Positions 26,619 to 40,200 of a stretch of 64,000 bases of DNA are shown here, in pieces. Positions within the stretch are counted from its first letter, which is position 1, and each line of letters starts with the position of its first letter. The position numbers and the translations under genes were made by a program. Origin of the DNA: Baylisascaris procyonis (Eukaryota; Nematoda; Chromadorea; Rhabditida; Ascarididae); the NCBI GenBank assembly GCA_037389465.1, contig JAZARR010000247.1, positions 1,798,001 to 1,862,000 of the forward strand. The letters are read 5' to 3'. The notes under the pieces are model-generated. The model did not search any database, was not told where the DNA came from, and was given only the letters and a program-made list of their open reading frames with translations.

Positions 26619-27695
26619 ATGGATGATGGGACAACGTTTGGAATTGCGCCTACGTTCACTTGGCTTCGAAAATCTAAACGACAAGCAATGGGCGATCGTA
26701 TATTAGGTAATTCTTCCATCATAAATAATTAACTTAAATATTTTGTTGAATTTCTTTGCACTTAACGTCATATTGAGAGCATAATGATTCTCTATAGGTA
26801 ATCGTTTCGTTATCGGTTGTGTCGAACGTGGAGAATCCGAAAGTGACGATTCAGATATTCTAAATCTTTGTGGCGCATGTTGGACATGGCGTCAACTTCC
26901 CGAAGATTATTTTCCTCGTCTTGTCAATGAACTTGTTTGTAAGCAAGGCGTTGATGGATATTGTCTTTCAGGTGAGTGAATTTAAAAATAGTCTTCTAAA
27001 GAATTGTGTTTTTTTTCTCATAATTACATAGCTGGCTTCGAATATGAAAAAAAAAGAAAGAAATAATTCAATAAAATTGTTATATTCACCTAATATTTCT
27101 AAAATTTGTTTTAGTGATGTTTAAAATATTGGCGTCTTGGCATATCTCAAATTCTGATCAAATTTATCAAAAAAATTTCTTTCTACTTTTTTTGTATTTA
27201 TCGTTGTTCTTTTGCTGGTTATACATAACCTAACCAATAATATATTTTCCTTAGCTGCTATATTCTATGCAATAGAAGAAAGAAAAATTACAAAGCATTC
27301 TATTTTTAATTTCACAATCTTCTGTTTTTATTATATTCCCATTCATAAGCAATCTTTTCTTGATGTAATCGACTAGAAATATAGATTTATAGTAATTAAT
27401 ATTTTTTGCTATTCTTAGTGCAATTCTAAACTCATCTATAATATTATAGTATCGTAAATATGAGTATAACTTGTCACTTAAAATTCATTGCATCACTTAG
27501 TTTTTTTTTTTGATAGATATATTAATTTTTTTTTTTTCAGGTTGGGGTTCATGTCATCAAAAATTCCGTAATTTAGACGTTCTACGACGTGTACGTGGTG
27601 AATGGACACCAACAACAATCTCAACAGCGAGTTGTTGTGATTGTCGTGTAAAGGCAGGCACTGAAATACATGCACTTGTCGTTGGTCAAGCATAA
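26619..27695 (+). CDS. IL-17-like secreted cystine-knot protein
   Basis: Three exons (26619-26706, 26798-26971, 27541-27695), all junctions GT/AG and in phase. A furin-type site RKSKR sits near residue 21. The mature part has CGACWTWRQLPEDYFPR, NELVCKQ, YCLSGWGSCH, RNLDVLRRVRGEW and a final ASCCDCRV. This order (Cys-x-x-Cys-Trp, basic Pro-Arg patch, VLRR followed by Trp, then a C-terminal Cys-x-Cys) matches what I know of invertebrate IL-17 cytokines, where VLRR and the terminal CxC are hallmarks. That points to a neuromodulatory or immune ligand. The first exon opens exactly with an ATG after a TTTATAG acceptor and has no signal peptide, so a 5-prime exon is probably missing. The family call is by motif order only; another Cys-knot family cannot be excluded. 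Confidence 0.6.
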
Positions 27696-28810
27696 GTCAA
27701 ATAAATTATCAATACTTATGCATAATGCAATAACGACGCTTTAAAATTACTCGACGATGGTCGTTTTCCTGAGAAATGGATTTTCTAATTAATGATGATA
27801 GTTCAATATAATGAAGCAGAGATTCGATTTTCGTTTATTTCATTAAGCCATGAGACAAGAAAACAAATTTTCCCCCTCATTATTTCAAAGGATTTTCAAT
27901 TTTTGCATCGAAAAAGAAACCAAAACTTTTCAAGATCTCTGCTTCGAGCTGTTAAGCCGATTTAAGATGCACTTGTTTTTCTCCTAGTTTTGATGCTCTT
28001 CGAATCGTTTTTTCTATTGATATGAACATTTATTATTATTATTATTTTTTTAAATCTCAGCTGATCATTGCTTCATTTCCTTCCCAAAGTAATTGGTAAT
28101 TTTTCAAATATAACTAAATAATCCAACAAATTAGCGGGTTGAAACCTGTTAATTAAGATCGTTCAGCCAGATCTTTTCGACGGTTGCAAATCGATTTCCT
28201 CTTAGTATATTTCACTTCTAAAGAGAGGAGGTGAGGGGGGGGGGGGGGGTGAGAGGAGGCAACGGGAATGGGTGGGAGATTTGGTGGTATTTGGAGCAGC
28301 GAATAGAACAAATTTCCTCCAGTATAATATTCACCGCTACAAGAAGCTTGTTCAATTCGTGCATCATAAATAATTGTGTTATTAGTAATCGCGTATCATT
28401 TTTTTTGCCAATGCAAATAGTCTTTGATAAAACGATTGCAATTTCTTGTTGCATTCCTATTGATTATTTGAATTGTGATTGTATTTGATAATACATCGAT
28501 TAGATATTTCGAATAATAAAATCGAATATTTTCAGAGAAATTCTCAATTGTAATAAATGATTTTCTTTTGTAAGGACTTTTTATTGCAATGTTTTATTGA
28601 ATTAATGCAAGATTTTTTTTTTTAAATATTAGTATAATGTCAACTTAAATATTAATTTTTGATAGAATAAATATATATATATTTTTTTTAGATGATCATA
28701 TTGTTGAGCTTAATTTAAAAGCTTCTAATAAATGATTTTAGAAACGATATTGTCGATTTTCATACCTAATCAATGAATATACTCAATAAAATCCTAAACT
28801 CTTAACAAAG
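27696..28810. other. Intergenic spacer with a 15-G run
   Basis: No supported gene. A run of 15 G (28235-28249) lies in a purine-rich stretch (28220-28275) on the plus strand, able in principle to form a G-quadruplex. Confidence 0.5.
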
Positions 28811-29287
28811 AGCAAAGGTAGCACAACTGGAATGTGCCACACATTTTGTACATCATAGAGATCCACCTAAAGCTGAAGTATTACTTTTATTTTTGCGATA
28901 TCCGACTCGGAGTTATGCTCCGAATTCAGATTACAACGTTTATTGATCACATAGGAAATCGATATCATCTATGCATATTTGTTCGCGAACATAGTTACTA
29001 TTAATTGCATATATTTTTACCAATCAAGGCATTTACGCTTGAATTTTCTTATTCCATTTTTGATATTATTTAAAAACCTGTATTATTCGATCTTTGCCGA
29101 CTATTATATTTGATTGTATTGTTTGTTATAAGGATTTTCAAAGTTTTCTCTTTAGATTTCAGCTTATCAAAGATTAGAAGTTGTAATTTTACGTGCAACA
29201 TGCAAAGAGCATCATAGAATGAAATGTCTACCATATATGCGTCTTTCTCGGAGAGGCATTAGAGTGAAGCTTTTAGAAAAGAAATAA
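28811..29287 (+). CDS. Unrecognised two-exon gene or gene fragment
   Basis: Two coding-looking stretches: 28811-28911 (AKVAQLECATHFVHHRDPP then AEVLLLFLRYPTR) and 29163-29287 (YQRLEVVILRATCKEHHR then MKCLPYMRLSRRG, ending in TAA). The second has a TTTCAG acceptor. Joining at A-GTTATG (28911) keeps the frame. The first stretch is bounded by an in-frame stop just upstream, so it needs at least one more 5-prime exon, which I cannot find. It contains several Cys and His residues and is basic. It may be a short 3-prime part of a gene whose beginning is in the spacer, or a decaying copy. Function unknown. Confidence 0.4.
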
Positions 29288-32200
29288 TACTTCTGCGATA
29301 CCATTGACCCTAAGGAGTATCACTAAAGGTTGGATGATCTTCAGCGGCAAAATCGTACATTTGAAATATCGGTGCTAGAATATTCCATATACAGAACGTT
29401 TACTTGACACCTTAGGGTTTACAGTGCATTCGGTAAGAAATATACCTGATAGTTCGGTAGATCATAATGCGGTTGAACAATTGATACGGTTCATGAATAA
29501 TATTTAGTCGATATTCGTGTTAATATTGTAGTCTCGAAGAATGCTCCCATTGCGATAAGACGATTTACGAAATTGATAACGATTGTTGCTATCTGTCGTG
29601 TTGCTGATTGCTGAAAAAAAATATTGTTGAATTAATAGCGAATTATTTTTTAAAGTTCAGCTTTTTCATTTTTTTTCTTTCAATTTCTTATTTAGCAGGT
29701 CAATTAAGTTTCAAGTTCTTCTGAACTGTGTTTCGAGTTTCAAGTTCTTCATCCCATAAACCTATTAAATCTATCAACCTATGTGAATTGTTCAAATACG
29801 TTCAAATATATTTGAATAATACTGCAGTTATGTATCGAGAAGGGATGAAGAAAGTTGATAGTACAGTTGAAAATTGATAAATTTTATTGATAAAAATTGA
29901 TATCGAGAAGGATAAATTGATAAAATTTGAAAATGTATCTGTCTTCTCGTTGTCCATTCAAAAACTACCACTTGTTTGCATATCGCAAGATTGCTATTCG
30001 ATCGGATATCACAACACGATAACACTCTTGCCATTTACATCTCTCTCGATGATGCATTTGCTCGCATCGAATCCTCCCAATTGCCGAATTGATCTACCAT
30101 TGATAGCAAGTATTATACTTGATAACGGCTGCAAATAATATACGAGATAACTGTTTTTGAATAAAGTATAGAAAATTTGTTTCAATTATTCGATAAAATA
30201 ATTACTATAAATATTAGATAATTTGATCATTGCAAGTTGTATACAGAATAATTATTTATTTTCATTAGTAATAGTGTGCACTATTTACTCAAAACAAATT
30301 AAATACTTCTGAAAGTCTGCCGCAATCATAAATCATGACAACATATTTAAAGGAAAACAGGAAAACTTCTTTGATATGTAAGAAATCGCATTGTATTGAT
30401 GGTGACGACTTCCAGATAGGATCGTATGGGATTAATATTGGTTAACTCTTTATTCACCATTGTTGATGAAAGCTCTAAAAATTCGCGTCCTATATTTTTG
30501 AAGTATAAAATATTGCAATTTTTGAGCTATGACGTCGATGTGCATCACATTTTTACCCTGATTATTAATGTAATAATATAAAAGAATTTTTCAAAGAGAA
30601 TGAAATTTTTTAAACATTTTTTTAGTTGTCGTTGTACACATGATGACTAATGCCTAAAATCATAAAAATTTTATGTGGACATATGCACAACACAACCACT
30701 CTTCCGTCTTTAGAATAAAAAAAAAACCTTGAATTATTTATGAGGTTTGTTATTTCAGTGGAATTTTTTGCTTTTCATACTGAACACTGAGGAATGCTGA
30801 GCACTGAACAATCGTTTTGAGGGTGGGACGGGGAATGAATGGAAGGGAGTGGGAGGAAGTAGTGAAAAATTTCTCTGATGCTAAGTTCGATGCCGATGTT
30901 TTCTCAGGGTTTCTCTTTTTTTTTCTTTAAAGATTTCAATAGTTTTGAGTAGCAAAATATCTCTACACTATATTCGCGATGCCCGACTGGCGAATGCAGA
31001 CCCCGTGCTCAACTTTCACCACTGAATCCCTTTACGTCTTTTAAAAGTCTAAAGTTCTGGCTAGATCTTTTTCTTCGAAAAATTGAGTTTACTTAACTTC
31101 AAGGGCCTTCTTAGTGATTCCCGTTCTTATAAAGTTTTGTAAAAAGAATAAGCTGGTTAAGTGTGTGCTTATGAGAATGCCTCTCAAAATTCACATGTTG
31201 CCGGATGCCGACTGTCAGCACTTCACATATTGCCAGACGGCTGGCACAAGCATATCACAATCTTCTTTAGCTGATCGAATTATCGAAAAGTGAGGAATTT
31301 GTAGCTTCAGCCTTATTGACTGAATATTAGAATCGCTATCTATGTATAGAGAAAACACCATATGGCAATGAGAAAAATGTATGATCTCAATTACTGACGA
31401 AGATATCTGAATGCTCTTTATAAATTTCTCTTGCGATTATGAAAAATTCGTAATATATATTAGACAAAAAAAAAAAAAATAATAATCGTACCCTATCTTC
31501 TTGCTATGCTACATCATAGTCCTTGCATCAAACGTACCAAATTTTTAGAATATTTGTTAAATTGTAAGCGTGCCTGAAAAAAAAAACAACTCATTTCTGC
31601 TAAAATCAATAACAATTGAGCAAGAGGTGAATTCATTTTAGAACCAATATAATGTAACCGGAAATGAATCTCTATTGGAGGTCGGCAAATTGAGTGGCGA
31701 TCGCTTCCTTGAAGTCCTTCCTTGAAGTCAAGTCCATTTCTCTATCAATTATAAGTTCCCTTTAGCAAATTTTATTGTAATAGTCGAAAAATAGAGTAAA
31801 CATTAGGAAAGGAATATTCATTCAATGCAATAGTTTATCATTATATTTCCTGAACTATAAAGTAAAGCATGATTTCATATATGAAATAATTACTCAAACA
31901 ACGTTTAGTTATTATAAATTGAATTTTATTCTTGTTTTCCGATATAGATATAAACAATTTACATTTTATACGCATAATGTGGTTCGCGCTTTTCGAGTGG
32001 GTCAATCGGCCAAACGGAAACAGTTGCGACCGACTTCAATGCACTTTTATCGCAATAGTTTGGCTATTAGTACACAACCCTTATGTGCAGCTCTTCACTT
32101 TCTCATCGTTTTCGCCTCATAGTTAGTCGTGTTTGCTGTGTCGAGTATGCTGATTTGTTTGAATATCAGTAAGGGCGAATGATAGAGTAGAGGTGGCTAT

Positions 32201-34170
32201 GAAAAGGATGGAAGGAGAGATGTTAATATTGGCGAAGTTTATTTTTTGTGTTCAAACTTGTCTGAAGTTCAATATTTTGAGGTTGTATTTATGAAAATTC
32301 ATACATTTTTTATTAATTCTATTTCTTCAATAAATAGTGGTCTAGTTAATGATGTGAAAAATCAATTATTAAAACCTTTTTTTCAACGATAAATTTTTAT
32401 TCACTTTCTGATTCATATTAGTTCAATCTTTTTATTGGTTTAGTTAGACGTCCTCGAAATAACTCTTTTTTTAAATTTCTTTGAGAAATCAAAATTTTTT
32501 CTCAAAAAAAGGTAACGATTCAAAACGGAATGTTAAGTGGGCGATAAAATAGGCGAAAAAACTTTTTGAATCATCGTTCCTCATAAATTCCATTTATTTT
32601 TTGCAACATTTTTCTAATTTTTCTTTGTGCAATATAAATTTCATCATTTCAACATCATCGTATACCTCAGCAATGTTAAATCATAAACAGTTTCTTAGAG
32701 AAATATGACTCATATTTAATCGACAGTACTTTATATTTAAAAAAAGCTGAAAACTTTTGTTTTCTTTATTTCTTTCCCAATTTCGAATATATTTCTTCAT
32801 ATATATATGACGAGCAGCTATGAATGCATTAATTATTTGACCTTAATAGGACTATAAATTCAAAAACTTTTGAAAATCTCTTGCAGATAGGTGGGCTATT
32901 TGCAATCTACCCAACATGTGGGCTATTTGCAGCATACCCATCTAGGATTTGCATTATTTTTTTAAAACTCATCTAAAGCAATATATCGCATCAATATTGG
33001 CATTTTGCATTTTTCTCATCGTTTTTTCCTCTTACTATTATTCATAGATATTGGTGAATAATAATGATCATCTGCTATTGCATCAAAGGCGATAAAAATT
33101 GCTCATCTTTGAAAAATTGATAAATATAGTATATGTGGAATTTTTAGCTAAGATATGAATGATATATGGATTGCAATGAGTTGCAATGAATACGAGAAAA
33201 AATCGAAATGGCTGAACGATGTTTTGCAAAATTAGAAAGAAAATAAAATGTGTTGCAAAATTAGAAAAATGTACTATTATCGAATTTATGCTGCATTTAA
33301 GCCGGGAACGTTGTGATATTTTCACGAATAAATGGATAAGTGTTATTGCAAGTTGAAAGTTTTATTTTATATTCTACTGCAACTATTGCAATTATATATG
33401 CAATGCACAAATATACTTTTATTGCAATCGTGTTCACAATAGCAATGCGTCGATATTGTTTCAATGAGTGCTGTTGATCATATTGTTGTTTATAATGTGC
33501 TCGTTTGCAGAAAACGTTTACCACATGTGTGCGCCTCTTTGAAATATCTCATTGCTTCTTCATATGCATTAGTCCCATTTTGTTATTGCATTCTAAAATT
33601 TGTTACAAATCGGCAGTGATAGTCATTATTATTATTCTTAGTTTCTTGAAATATATTACTATTATACTGAATATTTCAAACCGAAGAGAGAGGTGAACAT
33701 TTGGAATTTTCAATTCAAAAAATCGAGAAAAATCTCTTCTTTGCAATAAATTTTCTCTTATTTGTAAAAAATTTTGTTCGCAAAAAAATTTTCTCTTACA
33801 TTCATCTAGGCGTATTTCATTTGCAATTTTATTTTTTTTTTATTTTTTGCATTTTCTTTTTATCTCTTTCAAAATTTTTGCAACGATTAGAAATAGATTA
33901 ATAGAGCAATTTCGAATTGTTTATTGTCTAAACTTACTTCCTGAAGTCTGTTGCATTAAAAAAAAAAAAACTTTTTTACGGACTTATTACGCATCAATTC
34001 TTTGCAAAAATATTTATTATAATATTTCTTTAAATTTTGCATTGCTTTATTTTATATATTAATATGTAAATTATACCATTTTTTTTCGCCAATAAACCAT
34101 TATTTCGTTTCTATTAGAAAAATTTATCGATATTCAAATTTTTGAATAATATTCATTATTTGATAATTTT
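29288..34170. other. Long intergenic region, no supported gene
   Basis: About 4.9 kb. Frames at 29887-30138 and 31919-32122 are moderately GC-rich, but neither has splice or family support. A short duplication (GGGCTATTTGCA twice, 32885-32935) is present. Confidence 0.5.
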
Positions 34171-34202
34171 ATTTCAGAGGTAATGTGTTGTGTGCCATTC
34201 GT

Positions 34203-37200
34203 ATGGCTATTAAATTTATTATTATTCTATCGTTTTTATGTATTATAACATTCTTGTGGCATTCAAAAACGCTTAATTCAAAATGGCTCGAACAAAAAAC
34301 CTTCAAATGTAAGTTCGCGATATATGACCTATCAGATTTGAATGAGCTTTTTTACTTGCATCGAGCACCTTCTTTATTTATATGGGTATTTTCAAATAAG
34401 ACGATCGTCGTTCGATAATAACATATTAGCTTCTAACATATGGCATTTTAGAGGATGTTAGAGGAATTGACGGGATGAGATATTAGGATGGAAGACGAGA
34501 AGGATGGGGATCAGTCGGATACGGCGGTAATGGATGAAGGACATTTTAGAATAGTACGAACCTATGAATCTACCGATCACTAAGAATGCTTGCAATGTTG
34601 TAAAATTTTTTGTTGTTATAATGAATACATCAAAAAAAAAAAAGAACAACGTTAACTTCTAATTGAAGCACTCTGTCTGATAACTTCAGCTAAGCGGAAT
34701 TGATGGTGATATAAAAAAGCATTTATTCATAATAATTCATCTCATATTATATGAAATATCTCATTTGTCAATTAAATCGAGTAAATAAGTAAGCATTTTT
34801 GATTAGTTCTAGTGTAATTTGATAGTAATATTGTATAGAAATATTCATTAAAAAGAGACGTATATTAATGGAAGTAATAATTCGACTAAAAATAGATTGC
34901 TAAGCAAGTACTTTTAATGCTAATCATATTGTAAAATATTTTCCATTTATTGTATTCCTCTAACAAAACTTATTGAGGTGAAATTGATTGCGACAATATA
35001 GCCAACGATAATTCATTGGAAGAATCTCTCGACGACAATAATATCGGCTTTGAAGAAGGTTCCTAGATTCTTTCAATAAATTCATAAGTGTAAAGCACAC
35101 ATAGAGTATTCCATAATTTCATGTAATATAGAATAACCAAGGAAAAAAAAATCTGTTCAAAAATTTTATCTATTAATTTTTTCTAAAATTTAATAAAATT
35201 TGCATTTTACACTGCTTTTGATCAATAAGTATTGAAGGCATATATTTATTTTAAAAAAGATTTACTGCATGCGAAAGAAATATATTTATTATTTCTTCAG
35301 CATTTCTTTGTTTTATGAAATTGAAAAATGGTTTTAAAAGTGATCTTTTCGAGAAAAGTTTTTTTTCGTTTCAATATTGAAAACGGCTCATAGTTGAAAA
35401 TATTATTTATTTTATTGACTATTGATAGATCAAAACGATAAGAAGAAAAATGACCATTGAAATGATCGCTGTTGCAGATACGAATATTTATTTCCCGAAG
35501 AGCGATCACAATTGTTCGAGATTTTTCGATGACGAAATATATGCAAATGAGAAACAAAAGGTAGATGAAATTATTTAAATTTTAATGCATTTAAATTTTT
35601 AATTTAAATATTTAAATTTGGATCAATTTAGGTATTAAATTAAATACTTTTAGATTTAAATTACAACCTACTGGTATTTCGATTGTTGTAACGAATGCAG
35701 CAAGGAGCGCCGAGTCAAAGAACCTCGGTTATTCATACGGTGGCATTGTTGAACGTTTATCTTTGCAGAATTCGTTGATACTAGATTCCTCAGCGGACGC
35801 AATGGTTGATGCATCTTGTAAAGCAATTCGCCGAAGGGTACTTCAGGATTTGGTCTCTCCAACAAAATTCGAGGCCGACTTTCCAATCGCTTTCGTACGA
35901 ATCGTTTACAAGGTTTACTTATTAGTCATCGATATTTTTATTTTGCCTTATGCTAAATTAGCAGGAGAGTAACACTTATTTCAATCTTCCATATTCATTG
36001 CAAACTCCTATAGCACTAACCGCTTATTGTAACATCTCTATGAGCCAGAATTTCAATGGAGTCATTGAGAGGTTTTGCGTTCTTGAAATTTCAACGCATT
36101 GCATGCGCAGATATGAATGAATTAGTTATATCGGATTCAAAAAAAAGTGAAACAATCTAACTACGGGTTCCTTTCTAGTATCATTACTTGATAGAAAAAA
36201 TACCGATATGCGATACAAGTGTTATAAGCATTAAATTTCCCCGCCACCCATTGGAGGATTTTTTATATAAGCATTAAATTTCCCCGCCACCCATTGGAGG
36301 ATTTTTTATACTCTCATATATTAATAATAACTTAATTTTAGGATTATCTACTACAAGAGTTACTTTTTAAGCTGCAATATACACCGATGAATTTATTCTG
36401 TTTCGTTATCGATAAGAAATCGACAGCACTCTTCAAAGAGCAAATATCAAATCTCACCGATTGCTTTCCAAATGTTATTTTATCACAACATCAATTATCG
36501 ATCGATAGTGCTGGACATAATATGTTGAATGGTTTCTTCGATTGTTTTCATTTGTTACTTGCACGACCAAAATGGAAATATGTCATCACACTTCAGGTTA
36601 TATGAATTACTAGTTTTGATGTTTTCGCAGTATGGGGGAAAAATATAGCAATGGGTAATTTTGATTTGAAATTTGTTACCTCGAAGATCTGATCCTATTT
36701 GCTGATTAATGGATCTTCATAAATCGAGATCCGCCGAAAATGTGTTGATATGGTTGGTATAGAATATGAGTACTGCAACGAAACGGAAGTGCGAGCATAT
36801 GTGCGCATACTCATTTCCGCTCACATATCCTCATATAGTGACCAAATGCGAGCGGTATTTGCATTTACAACTCGTGCACGATGGTTGGGGGGCATATGCG
36901 CCTCATCTAATAGCAAAGGGGTTCGTTTCTCGAAACCCCATCATCAAGTCAGGACGTAAAATGTTTGTTCATGGTGATGATTGATGTTCCTCGATCGCTA
37001 GAAAATCAACTCCAATATATAATCTGTAATCTGTGCTATAATCGGCGCCTTTCACCGTAGCTAAGTGATCATAGAAGTTAAAATATGGTTATTAGGCAAA
37101 CTTAATATACAAATGATAGTAAATAATGTGGCATAATTTGTTTGCTATTGGGCATTAAACGTTCGATTAACGAACAAGTAAATAAAACGGCTTCAATTAT

Positions 37201-40200
37201 TCTTCGGCTTCAATTTCCTCGTCTAATATTTTTATTTAGTAGCAAATTGTACGATTAAAAAAAAAATCTTTTCAAAACGAATTTAAATTTTCTTTATCAT
37301 AGAAAAGTTCTTTTTCAATAAAGTGATATTGCAAAGAGTTACTTATTTTCAGAATCATGATATTCCACTACGAACAAACTTCGAATTGGTTAATATTCTA
37401 ATGGCATTAAATGGTAGTAACGATGTGGGCGTCCTACATGCAATCCCTGAACGTATTCCTAAACATGTGCAATGGACGTATAAAGCACTCAATCTCTTCA
37501 AAGGTTCCATTATTCATTCATTTGTAATTAATTTGCATTAAGAATTTAATTACGTTTTATTAAGTTGATTCCATCAAATTAAACATATAATATTAGTTGC
37601 AAACTTTTATTTCTCATTTTAATGGAATTTTAGAAAGTTATATGACATATTTGGGCCATAGGACTAATTATGGCCAAGACAAGATTGCTGCTATTCAGAT
37701 ATGAGCAGCGGATTTATGGCCAAGACAAGATTGCTGCTATTCAGAAATGAACAGGAATGTAGAACATTTCGAAGGGTGTAGAGAGAGTTTAAGCTAAGAT
37801 GCATGGCATTGATGCAAGAAATTGATGCGTAGTCTCCCTGTTGGTCTAAGTGATGCATATCTCTTTCCGATTTCAGTGTTCGTTACTCGCTAGCTTTTCT
37901 GCTTTTTTTAGAACAGATGTAAATGAGAATTGAGTTTGTTTATTTTGATGGTATTTTACCACCTATGACATTATCTTATAGTTTTTGCTCAATAAAACTC
38001 ATATTTTTTAATATCAATATGACTATTTTCTGAATTATCATGATTCACGCGAATTATATTGATAATAATTTATCAGTTCTTTTTTCGAGAGGTGATAAGA
38101 CTATCGACATATTGCGTCGATATGTTTGATATTTTAACATTATTTAATATTTAAATGAGAATTACCACGTCCAGCGAACAATTTTTTGAGTTTTTATTTA
38201 CTGCAATAATCAAGCAATTATTTAGCCACTAAAAATAGTAGCATTCCCCAAATAGCTATTTATGAGATACGATAAACTAATAAATGATAAACACTTCAGA
38301 AGGATTTCAGCGCTAATTTGAATAGAAAATGATAGAGGAGAAATATTTGCAGGAAAATCTAATCTTAGTAAGTTTTTTTGTTGAAAATTTTGAAGATATT
38401 TTTTTTTGCGAGAGTATTTTGAATAAATTAAGAAAAAGAGGAAATAATGCTAATAATAATAGTAATAATAATAATAATAAATAATTTATAGATAAATCAA
38501 AAAACGATAATCGCTCATTGATAATCACAAAAGGTAGCGCATCGTGTAGTTTATCGCGAGCATTTGTGGATTTTATTGTCAACAAACTTGATGTTGGAAT
38601 TTTTATCGAACTATTCAATAAAATGCATTATGGCGTTGATGAGATGCTCTTCTCGACAATACACTCAAATATGGCACTTGGTATTTAATTTATTTTTATT
38701 TTATTTTAATGAATAGAGCATTCATTACGAATGCATTTCTCTTCATATCGCTTCCACTTGCTCTGACCAAATGCCTCTCTGGCCCACTTGGCCCCTATGG
38801 TCTTTAGGTCGACTCCCTTCTTGAAGGTCGGTTGCGTATAGATTAGGCCTTAGGCTTGTCTCCTGCCCATCGGATGCTGACGAGCCGGGAACTTGTTAAT
38901 AAATTTATTATTTTAAACTAGAAAATTCTTTTATATAAAAGTTGAAAAAATATACAACAACTATTGAATTATATAGTAAATTTCCTTAGAGATAAAAAAC
39001 GTGTTATCAATGATGTGTTAATTAGGAAATTTTTCATGTTGCAGGCGCACCTGGCGGATATACGACACAATGTTTGAAAAAATTCAATGGATATATAACA
39101 CGGTAAGAGAATTTCTATTATTTTTTTTTAGCGATGATAATTTATTTAATTATTTATTTATTTACTTTGCTATAATTCGATAAATATCACTCAAAAGCAA
39201 TAAATCGATTAAGTGATAAAAAGAATTATCACGATAATAAGCAATTTTATTGTATCAAAAATTTTTTTCTCTCATCTATTGAAGTTGTTTTTTTTTTTTT
39301 TTCTGCATTTGATATTTATTTATGATTACAATGATGGAATATTTGTTGAATTTGTTTGTTCATTTCGCATTCATCCCATTAGAATATGACGACATGAAGT
39401 TGTTCACTTTATGAATCCTTATAGTGACTCTTTGGATTTAAAAGGCATGTGGAGTTTAGGAGAGTTTGTTTGACGATTGAACTGAGTGACCTGTCTCGTG
39501 CATTCGAAGACATCAAAGAAATTGGCTTAGGGTATTAGCATGGCTGACAAGGGTAGAAAGGAGCATTTCCTATCCGGTGGTGTAAAATTTTCCACTCTCA
39601 TCTTCTCGTCCACTCAGATTTTTACGAACTTGAAAATTTTCACTTAAATTTTCTTTTCCATCCGGTTTAAAAATTGGAAAATCTGATATGTCTATGAAAT
39701 TTTCATATAACATTACAGTGCTGGCGTTGGGATTGAGTGCTTTTTTTATGTTGATGGGCTAAATGCAAGAAATTCTTTGCAGCAGGGTAGTAATTCAAGA
39801 AAATTCCAGTTGCATATAGGGCAGAAATATCAGTAAATCTTAATAATCCACATACTGTCGTACTATTATAGATATACTATAACGTTGTACAAACAAAATT
39901 TCAGGTATGTTGTTTGGAAGCGTTCACAACAATGCAAAAGTGGGATTGATCGTCATCGAGTATGCATATTGGGGATAGCCGATTTGGCCGATCTGGAAAG
40001 ATCACGCTTCCTTTTCGCTAATAAAATGATCCCACTTATCGATTATTCGGCTATATCGTGTTGGGCTCAACGTCTTCTAAATCGTTCGCTTATAGAAAAT
40101 CGTCAACGACCGATCAATACATATTACTACTCTCATCTTTCAGTTGTTAAATTCAATAATCAGAGGCATATTTTCACTAAAAATACAACCAATTTTAGAT

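Noticed and set aside
31919..32126. Two overlapping plus-strand frames in a slightly GC-richer patch
   Set aside because: Neither frame has recognisable motifs or splice partners.
39470..39540. Short coding-like frame LSDLSRAFEDIKEIGLG in a glycosyltransferase intron
   Set aside because: Closed by stops at about 35 codons, no splice sites in phase, and the family exons on both sides already join perfectly without it.
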